A program made the position numbers and the translations under genes. This document shows positions 7,719-15,637 of a stretch of DNA of 64,000 nucleotides, in pieces. The notes under the pieces were generated by a model. The model made no database searches. It saw only the letters and a list, made by a program, of their open reading frames with translations, and was not told the DNA's origin. Each line of letters opens with the position of its first letter. The first letter of the stretch is position 1. The stretch spans positions 54,038-118,037 of the forward strand of contig CAYQXY010000011.1 of the NCBI GenBank assembly GCA_964421595.1, written 5' to 3'. Origin of the DNA: PXAP01 sp964421595. GTDB taxonomy: Bacteria > Bacteroidota > Bacteroidia > Bacteroidales > PUMT01.

Positions 7719-8825
7719 ATGAACTTCACCAAGCCGGCTCTGCTTCTTGATAAGAAAAAATGTATTGAAAATATATCCTTCATGTCAGAAAAAGCGGAAT
7801 ATCATAACCTGATACTCCGACCCCATTTTAAAACACACCAATCGCGCATAATCGGAAAATGGTTCAGAAAATATGGGACTGATAAAATAACGGTCTCATC
7901 TGTCAGCATGGCTGAATACTTTGCCCGTGACGGCTGGAATGACATAACCATAGCATTCCCGTTTAATATTAATGAAATTGCTGAAACCAACCAGCTGGCC
8001 AAAAAAATTAAACTCCAGCTAACAGTCTGTTCTGCAGACACACTTGAGTTTATTGACCATAATATCAGTCAGCATGTTGGAATCTGTATAAAAACAGACA
8101 CAGGCTATAACAGGACCGGAGTTTCCTGGAAAGATACCGTGGAAATAGAAAAAATGCTTAAAATTATTATCAAAAGCCGAAATATGTCTTTTTACGGGTT
8201 TATGGTGCATAACGGTCATACTTACAAGGCATCAGACGTAGAAAAAATCAGGTCGATACATGACGAAAGTAATTCTGCCTTGACAACGCTCAGATCGAAA
8301 TTCGGGCATATGGTACCGGATATGATACTGTCGACTGGCGATACGCCTGCATGCAGCATTTCCGAAAACTTTAAGGGTATTGAGGAGATCCGGCCGGGCA
8401 ACTATGTCTTCTATGACCTAACCCAATATCATATAGGTTCATGTAAATCATCGCAAATTGCAGTTGCACTGGCTTCCCCGGTGGTAGCAAAACACCATGA
8501 ACGGCTTGAAATTGTAATTTATGGTGGAGCTGCCCACCTCTCAAAGGAGTACCTTCCGTATCGGGGACAAAAAATTTTCGGTCAGGTTGTTGATCTGACT
8601 GCAGAAGGCTGGTCAGATCCGTTGCCGGGTATATATGTAACAGGCTTATCGCAGGAGCATGGAATTATTAAATGTGATGAAAAATTTTTCAGCCGGATAA
8701 AAGTGGGCGATTTCCTTGGTATACTTCCCGTTCACAGTTGCCTTACCGCTGATCTGATGAAGGAATTTACAACGACTAAGGGTGAAAAAGCCGATCACCT
8801 TTCATCATCAAAACAGGGCTGTTAA
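7719..8825 (+). CDS. Fold-III PLP enzyme, D-threonine aldolase / D-serine dehydratase-like
   Basis: 368 residues. The N-terminal alanine-racemase-type barrel carries Lys38 in LRPHFKTHQ, the expected Schiff-base lysine, with IKTDTGYNRTGV and GFMVHNGHTY as further barrel strands and a STGDTP phosphate-binding loop. The C-terminal domain ends in GILPVHSCLTADL, the His/Cys pair that binds metal in the DSD1/D-threonine aldolase-like group. This supports a metal- and PLP-dependent enzyme acting on a D-hydroxy amino acid; exact substrate not determinable. The ATG at 7719 is close behind an AT-rich stretch that may contain the promoter. Confidence 0.88.
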   Translation: MNFTKPALLLDKKKCIENISFMSEKAEYHNLILRPHFKTHQSRIIGKWFRKYGTDKITVSSVSMAEYFARDGWNDITIAFPFNINEIAETNQLAKKIKLQLTVCSADTLEFIDHNISQHVGICIKTDTGYNRTGVSWKDTVEIEKMLKIIIKSRNMSFYGFMVHNGHTYKASDVEKIRSIHDESNSALTTLRSKFGHMVPDMILSTGDTPACSISENFKGIEEIRPGNYVFYDLTQYHIGSCKSSQIAVALASPVVAKHHERLEIVIYGGAAHLSKEYLPYRGQKIFGQVVDLTAEGWSDPLPGIYVTGLSQEHGIIKCDEKFFSRIKVGDFLGILPVHSCLTADLMKEFTTTKGEKADHLSSSKQGC

Positions 8826-8905
8826 AATTCTATTCCCATATGATAAATAAATATTTCAATAACATGCAGCACTCCGGAATCAAATTACGTCTTTAAAGTA
8901 GTTCT

Positions 8906-9463
8906 ATGAAAAACAGCAAAAATGTCTATAAGAACATCCATCAGGATATTATAGACAGTTGCAGGAAAGGAGACAGAAAAGCACAGTTTCAGCTTTACAA
9001 GTTATACTATAAAAATATGTATAACCTGAGCCTTAGAATTATTAATGATTCTCAGGAAGCTGAAGATATAATGCAGGAGTCTTTTCTTTCGGCATTTGAA
9101 AAGATGGGGAGTTACAGCGGAGAGGTAAGTTTCGGTGCCTGGCTGAAGCGGATAGTTATTAATAAATCGCTTGACGCTGTAAAGAAAAGGAAAATTGATT
9201 TTCTGAATCTTGATGAAAGCGCCGGGAATTTACCACCTGAGGTTGAGGCTGATGACTTCGAAGAGGTCAGCCTGCAGGTAGAAAAGATCCATAAATGTAT
9301 AAACCTGCTGCCCGACGGTTACCGGATAGTTCTCAGTCTCTACCTGCTGGAAGGCTATGATCATGAGGAAATAGCGGAGATCCTCAACATATCTGCTTCC
9401 ACGTCCAGATCGCAGTATACAAGGGCCAGACATAAGTTATATGAATTGCTTAAAGACAAATAA
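8906..9463 (+). CDS. ECF-type RNA polymerase sigma factor
   Basis: 185 residues. Region 2 spans roughly residues 20-90 (LRIINDSQEAEDIMQESFLSAF then SGEVSFGAWLKRIVINKS) and region 4 the last 55 residues (LPDGYRIVLSLYLLEGYDHEEIAEILNISASTSRSQYTRARHKL), the helix-turn-helix for the -35 element. No extra domain. The next gene begins 6 nt after the stop and encodes a single-pass membrane protein, followed by a DUF4097 protein, a recurrent Bacteroidota three-gene arrangement. It probably directs transcription of this operon or of envelope genes. Confidence 0.95.
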   Translation: MKNSKNVYKNIHQDIIDSCRKGDRKAQFQLYKLYYKNMYNLSLRIINDSQEAEDIMQESFLSAFEKMGSYSGEVSFGAWLKRIVINKSLDAVKKRKIDFLNLDESAGNLPPEVEADDFEEVSLQVEKIHKCINLLPDGYRIVLSLYLLEGYDHEEIAEILNISASTSRSQYTRARHKLYELLKDK

Positions 9464-9469
9464 CGCTGT

Positions 9470-10036
9470 ATGAAATTGCTTGAAAAATATATAATTGAAA
9501 ACCGTGAAAACTTCGGGTTGGAAGAGCCTGATAAAGGTCACTTTGACAGATTCGAAGAGAAGCATCGTAATTTTCAGAGCAAAAAGGATAGATTTTCATG
9601 GAAATTCATGTTGCAGGCAGCAGTCGTAACCCTGCTGGTGGTCCTTTCAGCTTTATGGGTATATGATAATCTGATTGACCCGCCAGATGACAGGGTTACA
9701 TTGACACTGGCCGACATTTCACCTGAGTACAGGGAGGCAGAAATCTATTACACTACTCTTATCAACAGAAGATACAATGAAATCAGATCATTTGAATTCC
9801 ATGGAAATTCTGCTGAACAGGAGATAGTTCTTAATGAACTTGCAGAGATGGACACTATTTACAAATCCCTTGAAGAAGAACTTGACGCCGAAAGGGGGAA
9901 CCACATGGTAATAAGTGCAATGATAAGGCATTATCAGCTGAAACTTGATATAATGGGCCAGATACTGGAGCATTTATATGAGGTTCAGACAGAAGAAAAC
10001 TTAAAAATTAAAGAAGATGAAAACATTAGTATTTAA
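9470..10036 (+). CDS. Single-pass membrane protein, candidate anti-sigma factor
   Basis: 188 residues: a charged cytosolic N-terminus of about 45 residues, one membrane segment (about 46-65, FMLQAAVVTLLVVLSALWV), and a helical extracytoplasmic part rich in Glu (EMDTIYKSLEEELDAE). The position directly after the ECF sigma gene and the topology fit an anti-sigma factor, but the zinc-binding HxxxCxxC motif of ZAS domains is absent, so the assignment rests on context. Its 3' end overlaps the following gene by 20 nt. Confidence 0.75.
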   Translation: MKLLEKYIIENRENFGLEEPDKGHFDRFEEKHRNFQSKKDRFSWKFMLQAAVVTLLVVLSALWVYDNLIDPPDDRVTLTLADISPEYREAEIYYTTLINRRYNEIRSFEFHGNSAEQEIVLNELAEMDTIYKSLEEELDAERGNHMVISAMIRHYQLKLDIMGQILEHLYEVQTEENLKIKEDENISI

Positions 10037-11114
10037 GAAACTTTCAGTATTGTTATTTCTGGTTATTTCCCATGCAAATATAGTATCGGGCGCAGTTGAA
10101 GTAACGAAGACCTATGAAAAAATATTTCCGCTTACCGGAGCAGCTTCCCTGGAGATTGAGAATCGCTATGGAAGTATAGATATTAAAAACTGGGATAATG
10201 ATGAAATATCAGTCCACGTCCTTGTCACAGTCTCTAATTCCAGCAGGGAGTCGGCCGAACGGCAACTGGCCCTTATAAACGTTAATCTGGGCCAGAGAGA
10301 AAATGCAATCAGGGCTATTACCGAGATTGATCAGCGTGGTGGCCGTTCAGGTTCAAGATGGTTCTCCTCCGGCAATGACGGACAAAGTATTTCTATTGAT
10401 TATACAGTATATGCCCCCCGGGAAACAGATCTTAAAATAACCCACAGATATGGCGATGTATTTATAAATGAGGCCACAGGGCATACTTTCATAGACCTCA
10501 GATATGGAAATCTTCAGGCCAACCGGATTTCCAGGAACAATACCCGTCCGCTGAGCGAAATCAACCTGGCTTATTCCACCAAGGTCAATATTACTGAAGC
10601 AGACTGGTTAAAGGTTAATATGAGATATTCAGACATATCAGTGGAGCGTTGCCGGGCACTTGTTGTGGCGGCCAGCTATTCCAAACTCAGGGTTGAAAGG
10701 GCAAGTTCAGTAGTTGCTGAATCACGGTACGGTGAGTTCTTCCTGGGTGATATAACCAACTTTGTTACAGAAAGCGCATATACAAACTATTCAATAAGAA
10801 GTATAGGAAATACGCTGGATGTGGAATCGAGGTATGGAAATATAAGGGTTGAAAACATGCCGGCCTCATTTTCCAAAATAAGGTTCATAAACAGCTACGG
10901 TAATATGAGGATTGGGTTGGATCCTGAAGCCTCTTACCATATTGAATCAACAGCAGGTTACGGATCGGTCAACATACCTTCCGGAGGACGGGTAAACCGG
11001 ATAAGCAGCGGAAGACAGGCAACTCTATCAGGTGTCGTCGGACCACGCAGTGAACCATCAGCAACAGTTGAAATATCAACACGTTACGGCAACGTTGATC
11101 TGACTGCAAGATAA
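10017..11114 (+). CDS. Secreted DUF4097-type beta-helix/adhesin-like protein
   Basis: 365 residues with a signal peptide (residues 1-25). The mature protein repeats a short strand pattern centred on RYG(N/D/S): NRYGSIDIKN, HRYGDVFIN, LRYGNLQANR, SRYGEFFLG, SRYGNIRVEN, TRYGNVDLT. This is characteristic of DUF4097/putative auto-transporter-adhesin head domains, a right-handed beta structure. It is expected in the periplasm or outer-membrane surface. It is the last gene of the sigma operon and is followed by a perfect terminator. Confidence 0.82.
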   Translation: MKTLVFKKLSVLLFLVISHANIVSGAVEVTKTYEKIFPLTGAASLEIENRYGSIDIKNWDNDEISVHVLVTVSNSSRESAERQLALINVNLGQRENAIRAITEIDQRGGRSGSRWFSSGNDGQSISIDYTVYAPRETDLKITHRYGDVFINEATGHTFIDLRYGNLQANRISRNNTRPLSEINLAYSTKVNITEADWLKVNMRYSDISVERCRALVVAASYSKLRVERASSVVAESRYGEFFLGDITNFVTESAYTNYSIRSIGNTLDVESRYGNIRVENMPASFSKIRFINSYGNMRIGLDPEASYHIESTAGYGSVNIPSGGRVNRISSGRQATLSGVVGPRSEPSATVEISTRYGNVDLTAR

Positions 11115-11146
11115 TTTTCACAAATCAACACCAAAACCACCTTAAA

Positions 11147-11184
11147 ACAGATCCGGATCAGGCATCCGGATCTGTTTTTTTTTT
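11147..11184 (+). terminator. Intrinsic terminator of the ECF sigma operon
   Basis: A perfect 12-bp stem (ACAGATCCGGAT 11147-11158 with ATCCGGATCTGT 11164-11175) and 5-nt loop lead into a run of ten T (11175-11184), 33 nt after the DUF4097 stop codon. Confidence 0.93.
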
Positions 11185-11311
11185 ACAGACCAGCATCTTG
11201 CAGGCAAAATCTTCAGGTAATGAATAAATATTGTTTTAACTTAATTGGTATTCGGGAATACTTTTATAAATTAGACGACTATTTGACGCGGATGTTTATT
11301 AACAGCAACTA

Positions 11312-13639
11312 ATGCACGTCTCAATGCAGGCCTCAAAAGAACAGTATACAGACAGGGAGCGTGATGCATTCAGGATTCTGTTTGAAAACTCCCCTGATGC
11401 AATCTTCCTTGAAGACGAGGATGGGTTTATTCTTGATGCCAACCAGCAGGCATGTGAACTGCAGGGTATTGACCAGTCCGGGCTAAAGGGCATGAATATA
11501 AGTGATCTTACACCTGAAGATGAGATTCAGAAAGTATTGGAAAGAAACAGAAAGCTGTTCAGGGGAGAGATTAATTACTTTGATGGTGTGATATGGTCCT
11601 TTAAAGGTAAAATGATCCCTGTCAGATTCCACGGAAAAAATGTAAGCTTATCGGCAAAAACTTACTTAATACTTACTATCAGCAAATTACCGGAAACAGA
11701 TGATCAAAGCACTGAAAAAGAAAATATAATACTGGAAAAGCTGTATTTTGAGAACCTTTTCAAGGCTGCACCTGAAGCAATTGTAATTACCGATAAGGAT
11801 TCGCGTATCCAGAGAATTAATGATGAGTTCACAAACCTTTTCGGATATACTGCAGCAGAAGCTATTGGCAAATATACCCAGCAATTTCTAATACCCCCCG
11901 ACAAAACTGATGAATCGGAAATATTTCATAAATCTGTTTGTACGGAGCGAACTATTATAAAGGAGACCACCAGGTTAAACAAAGACAAGAGCCCGGTAGA
12001 TGTATCCATCGTGGGTGCCCCTATTTCAATTGACGGAAAACAGTTAGGGATATTTAAACTATACCGGAATATTACCGAGCAGAAAAAGACCAGGGAAGCA
12101 CTGACTGAAAGCAGAGAAAAATTGCGTAATGTATTTGAAAATTCGCCCGATGCCATTGCGCTATGTTCACTTGAAGGAATAATAATTGACAGAAACAGAG
12201 CTGCTCTTGAGTTATTCAGATATCCAGGAGACAGCAGGCTGGAAAATATTCCATGCCTTTCGCTGGTCGCAAATGAAGATTATACACATGCAAAGGAATT
12301 TATAAGTCAGGTGATCAGCGAAGGCAATGTAAATAATAAAATCTTTACCCTGACCAGGAATGACGGCACCATATTCGAAGCTGAGGTATCAGCCAGTCTG
12401 CTTAAAGATAAGGATCAGAAACCATTTAATCTTTTGTTCATTATAAAGGATATAACCGAACGACTGGTTTATGAAAAAAGGCTAAAGGAGGCAAAAGAAA
12501 AAGCCATAGAATCTGATAAGTTGAAGTCAGCATTTCTGGCGAATATGTCGCATGAGATCCGTACTCCCATGAATGCAATAATCGGGTTCTCCAAACTCCT
12601 GAGTTCACAGGAGGCAAACGAACAGGATAACCGTGAATACATTGAAATTATTAAGAATACCGGCAATACTCTTCTTAACCTTATAGATGACATTATAGAT
12701 TTTGCCAAAATTGAAGCCGGAGAAGTTCAGATTAAACAAGCAGCCTGTTATGTACATAAAATCATGAAGGAGTTGCATGTTTTTTTTGAAACAGAGAGGC
12801 TGCGCAGCGAAAAAACGGGCATAGACCTGATTCTTAATATTCCTGACCCGGACAACGAACTTGTTATCCTCACAGACCAGAACCGTTTCAGGCAGATATT
12901 TTCCAATCTTTTAAGCAATGCACTGAAATTTACACAGGGAGGTAAAATTGAATTTGGATACGAAATTGAAGATTCCATCATAAGTTTTTATGTGAGCGAT
13001 ACGGGGATTGGAATTGATGATGATTATCACAAGGTCATATTTGACCGGTTCAGACAAGTTGAATTTACCTATAACAAGAAATTTGATGGAACCGGCCTGG
13101 GACTGGCCATTTCAAAGAATCTTATTAAACTCCTGGGTGGCAGTATCACGCTTGAGTCGAAGAAGGGAGAAGGTTCCGTATTCAGATTTAAACTTCCATT
13201 CAAAAAACTTGATATTACCCCACAGGAAATTCCTAATACAATTCCCGAAATGACAATATACGACTGGAAAGATAAATTAATCCTTATAGTTGAGGACAAT
13301 GAACTGAATTCAAAATTACTGCAAAGGATGATAGAGCCAACCGGTGTTGAAATGATTTTTGCTAAGGATGGTAAGCCGGCAATTGAGGCATGTCGTACAA
13401 ATCCTCTTATTGACATTGTATTGATGGATATCCAGATGCCGGAAATGGACGGTTATGAAGCAACAAGGATAATTAAGGAGATGAAACCCGGCTTGCCGGT
13501 CATTGCCCAGACTGCCTATGCCATGGCGGAAGAAAAAAATAAGATAATCGAAGCAGGTTGTGATGATTATCTGTCAAAACCAATAAGACAGAAAGAACTT
13601 TTTCATATCCTCAGTAAATACCTGGGTTCAAAGACCTGA
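11312..13639 (+). CDS. Hybrid sensor histidine kinase (PAS x3, HisKA, HATPase, receiver)
   Basis: 775 residues, no membrane segment, so cytosolic. Three PAS domains at about 15-125, 140-258 and 270-385, each beginning (L/N)FENSPDAI-type or LFKAAPEAI. The dimerisation domain contains the phosphoacceptor His414 in NMSHEIRTPMN. The ATPase domain shows the N box (QIFSNLLSNALKFT), the G1 DTGIGI motif and G2 GTGLGLAISK. A C-terminal receiver domain carries Asp706 in LMDIQMPEMDG and the conserved Lys in DYLSKP. A coding frame on the same DNA for a separate response regulator is absent, so output must go to another protein. Signal unknown. Confidence 0.95.
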   Translation: MHVSMQASKEQYTDRERDAFRILFENSPDAIFLEDEDGFILDANQQACELQGIDQSGLKGMNISDLTPEDEIQKVLERNRKLFRGEINYFDGVIWSFKGKMIPVRFHGKNVSLSAKTYLILTISKLPETDDQSTEKENIILEKLYFENLFKAAPEAIVITDKDSRIQRINDEFTNLFGYTAAEAIGKYTQQFLIPPDKTDESEIFHKSVCTERTIIKETTRLNKDKSPVDVSIVGAPISIDGKQLGIFKLYRNITEQKKTREALTESREKLRNVFENSPDAIALCSLEGIIIDRNRAALELFRYPGDSRLENIPCLSLVANEDYTHAKEFISQVISEGNVNNKIFTLTRNDGTIFEAEVSASLLKDKDQKPFNLLFIIKDITERLVYEKRLKEAKEKAIESDKLKSAFLANMSHEIRTPMNAIIGFSKLLSSQEANEQDNREYIEIIKNTGNTLLNLIDDIIDFAKIEAGEVQIKQAACYVHKIMKELHVFFETERLRSEKTGIDLILNIPDPDNELVILTDQNRFRQIFSNLLSNALKFTQGGKIEFGYEIEDSIISFYVSDTGIGIDDDYHKVIFDRFRQVEFTYNKKFDGTGLGLAISKNLIKLLGGSITLESKKGEGSVFRFKLPFKKLDITPQEIPNTIPEMTIYDWKDKLILIVEDNELNSKLLQRMIEPTGVEMIFAKDGKPAIEACRTNPLIDIVLMDIQMPEMDGYEATRIIKEMKPGLPVIAQTAYAMAEEKNKIIEAGCDDYLSKPIRQKELFHILSKYLGSKT

Positions 13640-13659
13640 TTAGTGTATGTCCATAATGT

Positions 13660-13745
13660 CCGTCTGCTGCGTTACACTCGTCAAAAAAATGCTCATTCAC
13701 CCCATGTAAACTCCGCTTTTTTTGACTTCGCAAGCCTTGCATCCG
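13660..13745. repeat. Intergenic hairpin element
   Basis: A perfect 10-bp inverted repeat (GTCAAAAAAA 13680-13689 with TTTTTTTGAC 13717-13726) surrounds a 27-nt loop containing CATGTAAACTCCGC; it is flanked by ctgctgcgttacactc and ttcgcaagccttgcatcc. This composition has the feel of a dispersed intergenic element rather than a simple terminator, since the stem is AT-rich. It lies between the kinase stop and the isoaspartyl peptidase. Confidence 0.45.
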
Positions 13746-13802
13746 AACATTTTGATCCAGACACTGACTTTACAAACGGACTCTAATTAAATTACCATAA
13801 AG

Positions 13803-14792
13803 ATGATGAAGATTCATGTATTAACACTTTTTACTTTTTTAATACTTACAGCCGGGTGTGGCAACACGGTAACTGACCAGCAGAACAGTGGCAACAGGCC
13901 GGATTACGTACTTGTAATACACGGAGGAGCAGGTACTATAAGCAGGGACAGGTTGAGTGCAGCTCAGGAGAATGAATATCACAATAAACTCAATGAAGCG
14001 CTGGAGGCAGGCGAGAATATCCTAAAAAACGGTGGAAGCAGCATGGAAGCAGTCCGCGCAGCGATTATAGTTATGGAAGACTCTCCTCTTTTCAATGCCG
14101 GGGTTGGTGCCGTATTTACAAATCAGAAGATGGTTGAGCTGGATGCCTCGGTAATGGATGGAAAAACTTTGAATGCCGGTGCAATAGCCGGTGTAACAGA
14201 CATAAAAAACCCTATCCTGGGAGCGATAGCGGTGATGGATGATTCACCCCATGTTATGCTTGCAGGGAAAGGTGCTTCTGAATTTGCGAAGGAGCGCGGA
14301 CTCGATATTGTCGATAATTCGTATTTTCATACCCAGCGGAGACTTGATGCTGTGACAAGGCAAATAGAACAGGATAAACATGGTACTGTAGGTGCTGTTG
14401 CACTCGATATGGAAGGCAACCTTGCCGCAGGTACTTCTACCGGGGGAATGTCAAATAAAAAATACGGACGTATTGGCGATTCTCCGGTTATTGGCGCCGG
14501 GAACTATGCAAACAACAACACATGTGCGGTATCAGCCACGGGTCACGGTGAGTTTTTTATACGGATGGTCGTTGCTTACGATATTTCTGCGCTAATGGAA
14601 TACGGAAATATGTCGCTGAAGGAAGCTTCCGAAAAGGTTATTAATGAAAAACTTGTTGAAGCCGGCGCAACCGGTGGCATCGTGGCAGTTGACAATCAGG
14701 GCAATATATCAATGCCTTTCAATACTTCAGGTATGTACAGGGGATTTGTGAAATCGACAGGTGAAAGAGAAACTGCAATTTTCAAAGATTAA
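13803..14792 (+). CDS. Isoaspartyl peptidase / plant-type L-asparaginase (Ntn hydrolase)
   Basis: 329 residues. The N-terminus (MMKIHVLTLFTFLILTAGCG) is a lipoprotein signal with Cys19, so the enzyme should be exported and lipid-anchored. The alpha-subunit part has LVIHGGAG; the processing site is DKHGTVGAVALD, where Thr195 becomes the N-terminal nucleophile after autocleavage. GGMSNKKYGRIGDSPVIGAG, the substrate-binding loop, and the TGHGEFFIR segment follow as in the family. The products are aspartate and ammonia or a peptide. It ends 3 nt from the convergent P-loop kinase gene. Confidence 0.95.
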   Translation: MMKIHVLTLFTFLILTAGCGNTVTDQQNSGNRPDYVLVIHGGAGTISRDRLSAAQENEYHNKLNEALEAGENILKNGGSSMEAVRAAIIVMEDSPLFNAGVGAVFTNQKMVELDASVMDGKTLNAGAIAGVTDIKNPILGAIAVMDDSPHVMLAGKGASEFAKERGLDIVDNSYFHTQRRLDAVTRQIEQDKHGTVGAVALDMEGNLAAGTSTGGMSNKKYGRIGDSPVIGAGNYANNNTCAVSATGHGEFFIRMVVAYDISALMEYGNMSLKEASEKVINEKLVEAGATGGIVAVDNQGNISMPFNTSGMYRGFVKSTGERETAIFKD

Positions 14793-14795
14793 TTA

Positions 14796-15455
14796 TCAAC
14801 TGTTCTCAACTACATCATAGTTCCTGTCTACCACCAGGTCTGCTTTTGGCCTGAGTGACTGCACATTTATGTGTTCGCGTTCAAGTATCTGAAGGCGGAA
14901 TTCATCTGACGGCTCCTTACCCCTCATAAGCTGAGACATTTTGGTTTCATGATAGGTCAGTTCAATGAAGACCCTCAGGTCAACTTCCTCTGCATTTATT
15001 GCATACAATCCGTCAATCACCAGCAGGTGAATTTTTCTGAAATCTGTTATCAGCTTGTCTATCTGATCAGGAATAATATCAATACAGGGTATACAGGCAT
15101 TTTTATTTTCTTTAAATTCCCTGATGTTCCTGTTGACAAGATCCCAGTCATATTCTCCCATTCCAACTGACTCAATCCCCTGGTTAATTCGCCACTCTTT
15201 TCTCAGCAGAGGGGGCACATTGTAATAGTTATCAGTATGCAGCACCTTTACTCTGATCCCACTTGCCTTTAGCAGCAGGGCAAGTGAATGCGAAAGTTCT
15301 GATTTTCCTGCACCGGACTCACCAGAAATTGCCACAACATACTTATATTCAGGGTCAGTTTTCTCCTTCTTCCTTTTTTCCTCAAGCACACGTTCCATTA
15401 TCGACTCTGCAGCTGCCTTGTGCAAATCATTTATAAGCAATACATCTCCAAGCAT
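14796..15455 (-). CDS. Uridine kinase-like P-loop kinase
   Basis: 219 residues. The Walker A loop is GESGAGKS at 45-52, followed by VLHTDNYYNVPP and the GEYDWDLVNR stretch, as in uridine kinase/phosphoribulokinase enzymes; IDGLYAINAEEVDLRVFIEL corresponds to the strand leading to the lid. The family phosphorylates nucleosides or sugar phosphates. It lies in the same direction as, and downstream of, the phosphoglucomutase-GH65 fusion (182-nt gap), so a sugar-linked substrate is possible, but the sequence alone does not decide between uridine and another acceptor. Confidence 0.8.
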   Translation of the reverse strand: MLGDVLLINDLHKAAAESIMERVLEEKRKKEKTDPEYKYVVAISGESGAGKSELSHSLALLLKASGIRVKVLHTDNYYNVPPLLRKEWRINQGIESVGMGEYDWDLVNRNIREFKENKNACIPCIDIIPDQIDKLITDFRKIHLLVIDGLYAINAEEVDLRVFIELTYHETKMSQLMRGKEPSDEFRLQILEREHINVQSLRPKADLVVDRNYDVVENS

Positions 15456-15637
15456 AAATTAAAATAATATGTTTAAAAAAGTTGTAATAATAAATAGAAA
15501 TGTATAAACTAAAAAATTACACCGGTAATTCAATTAATTTATAGTCAATATAATTAATTAGCATGACCTTATCAGGCTGCTTGCAGCAAGGGAACATGCA
15601 TCCATAATTTATGAATGCCCCTTCCGGGGAAAATTAA

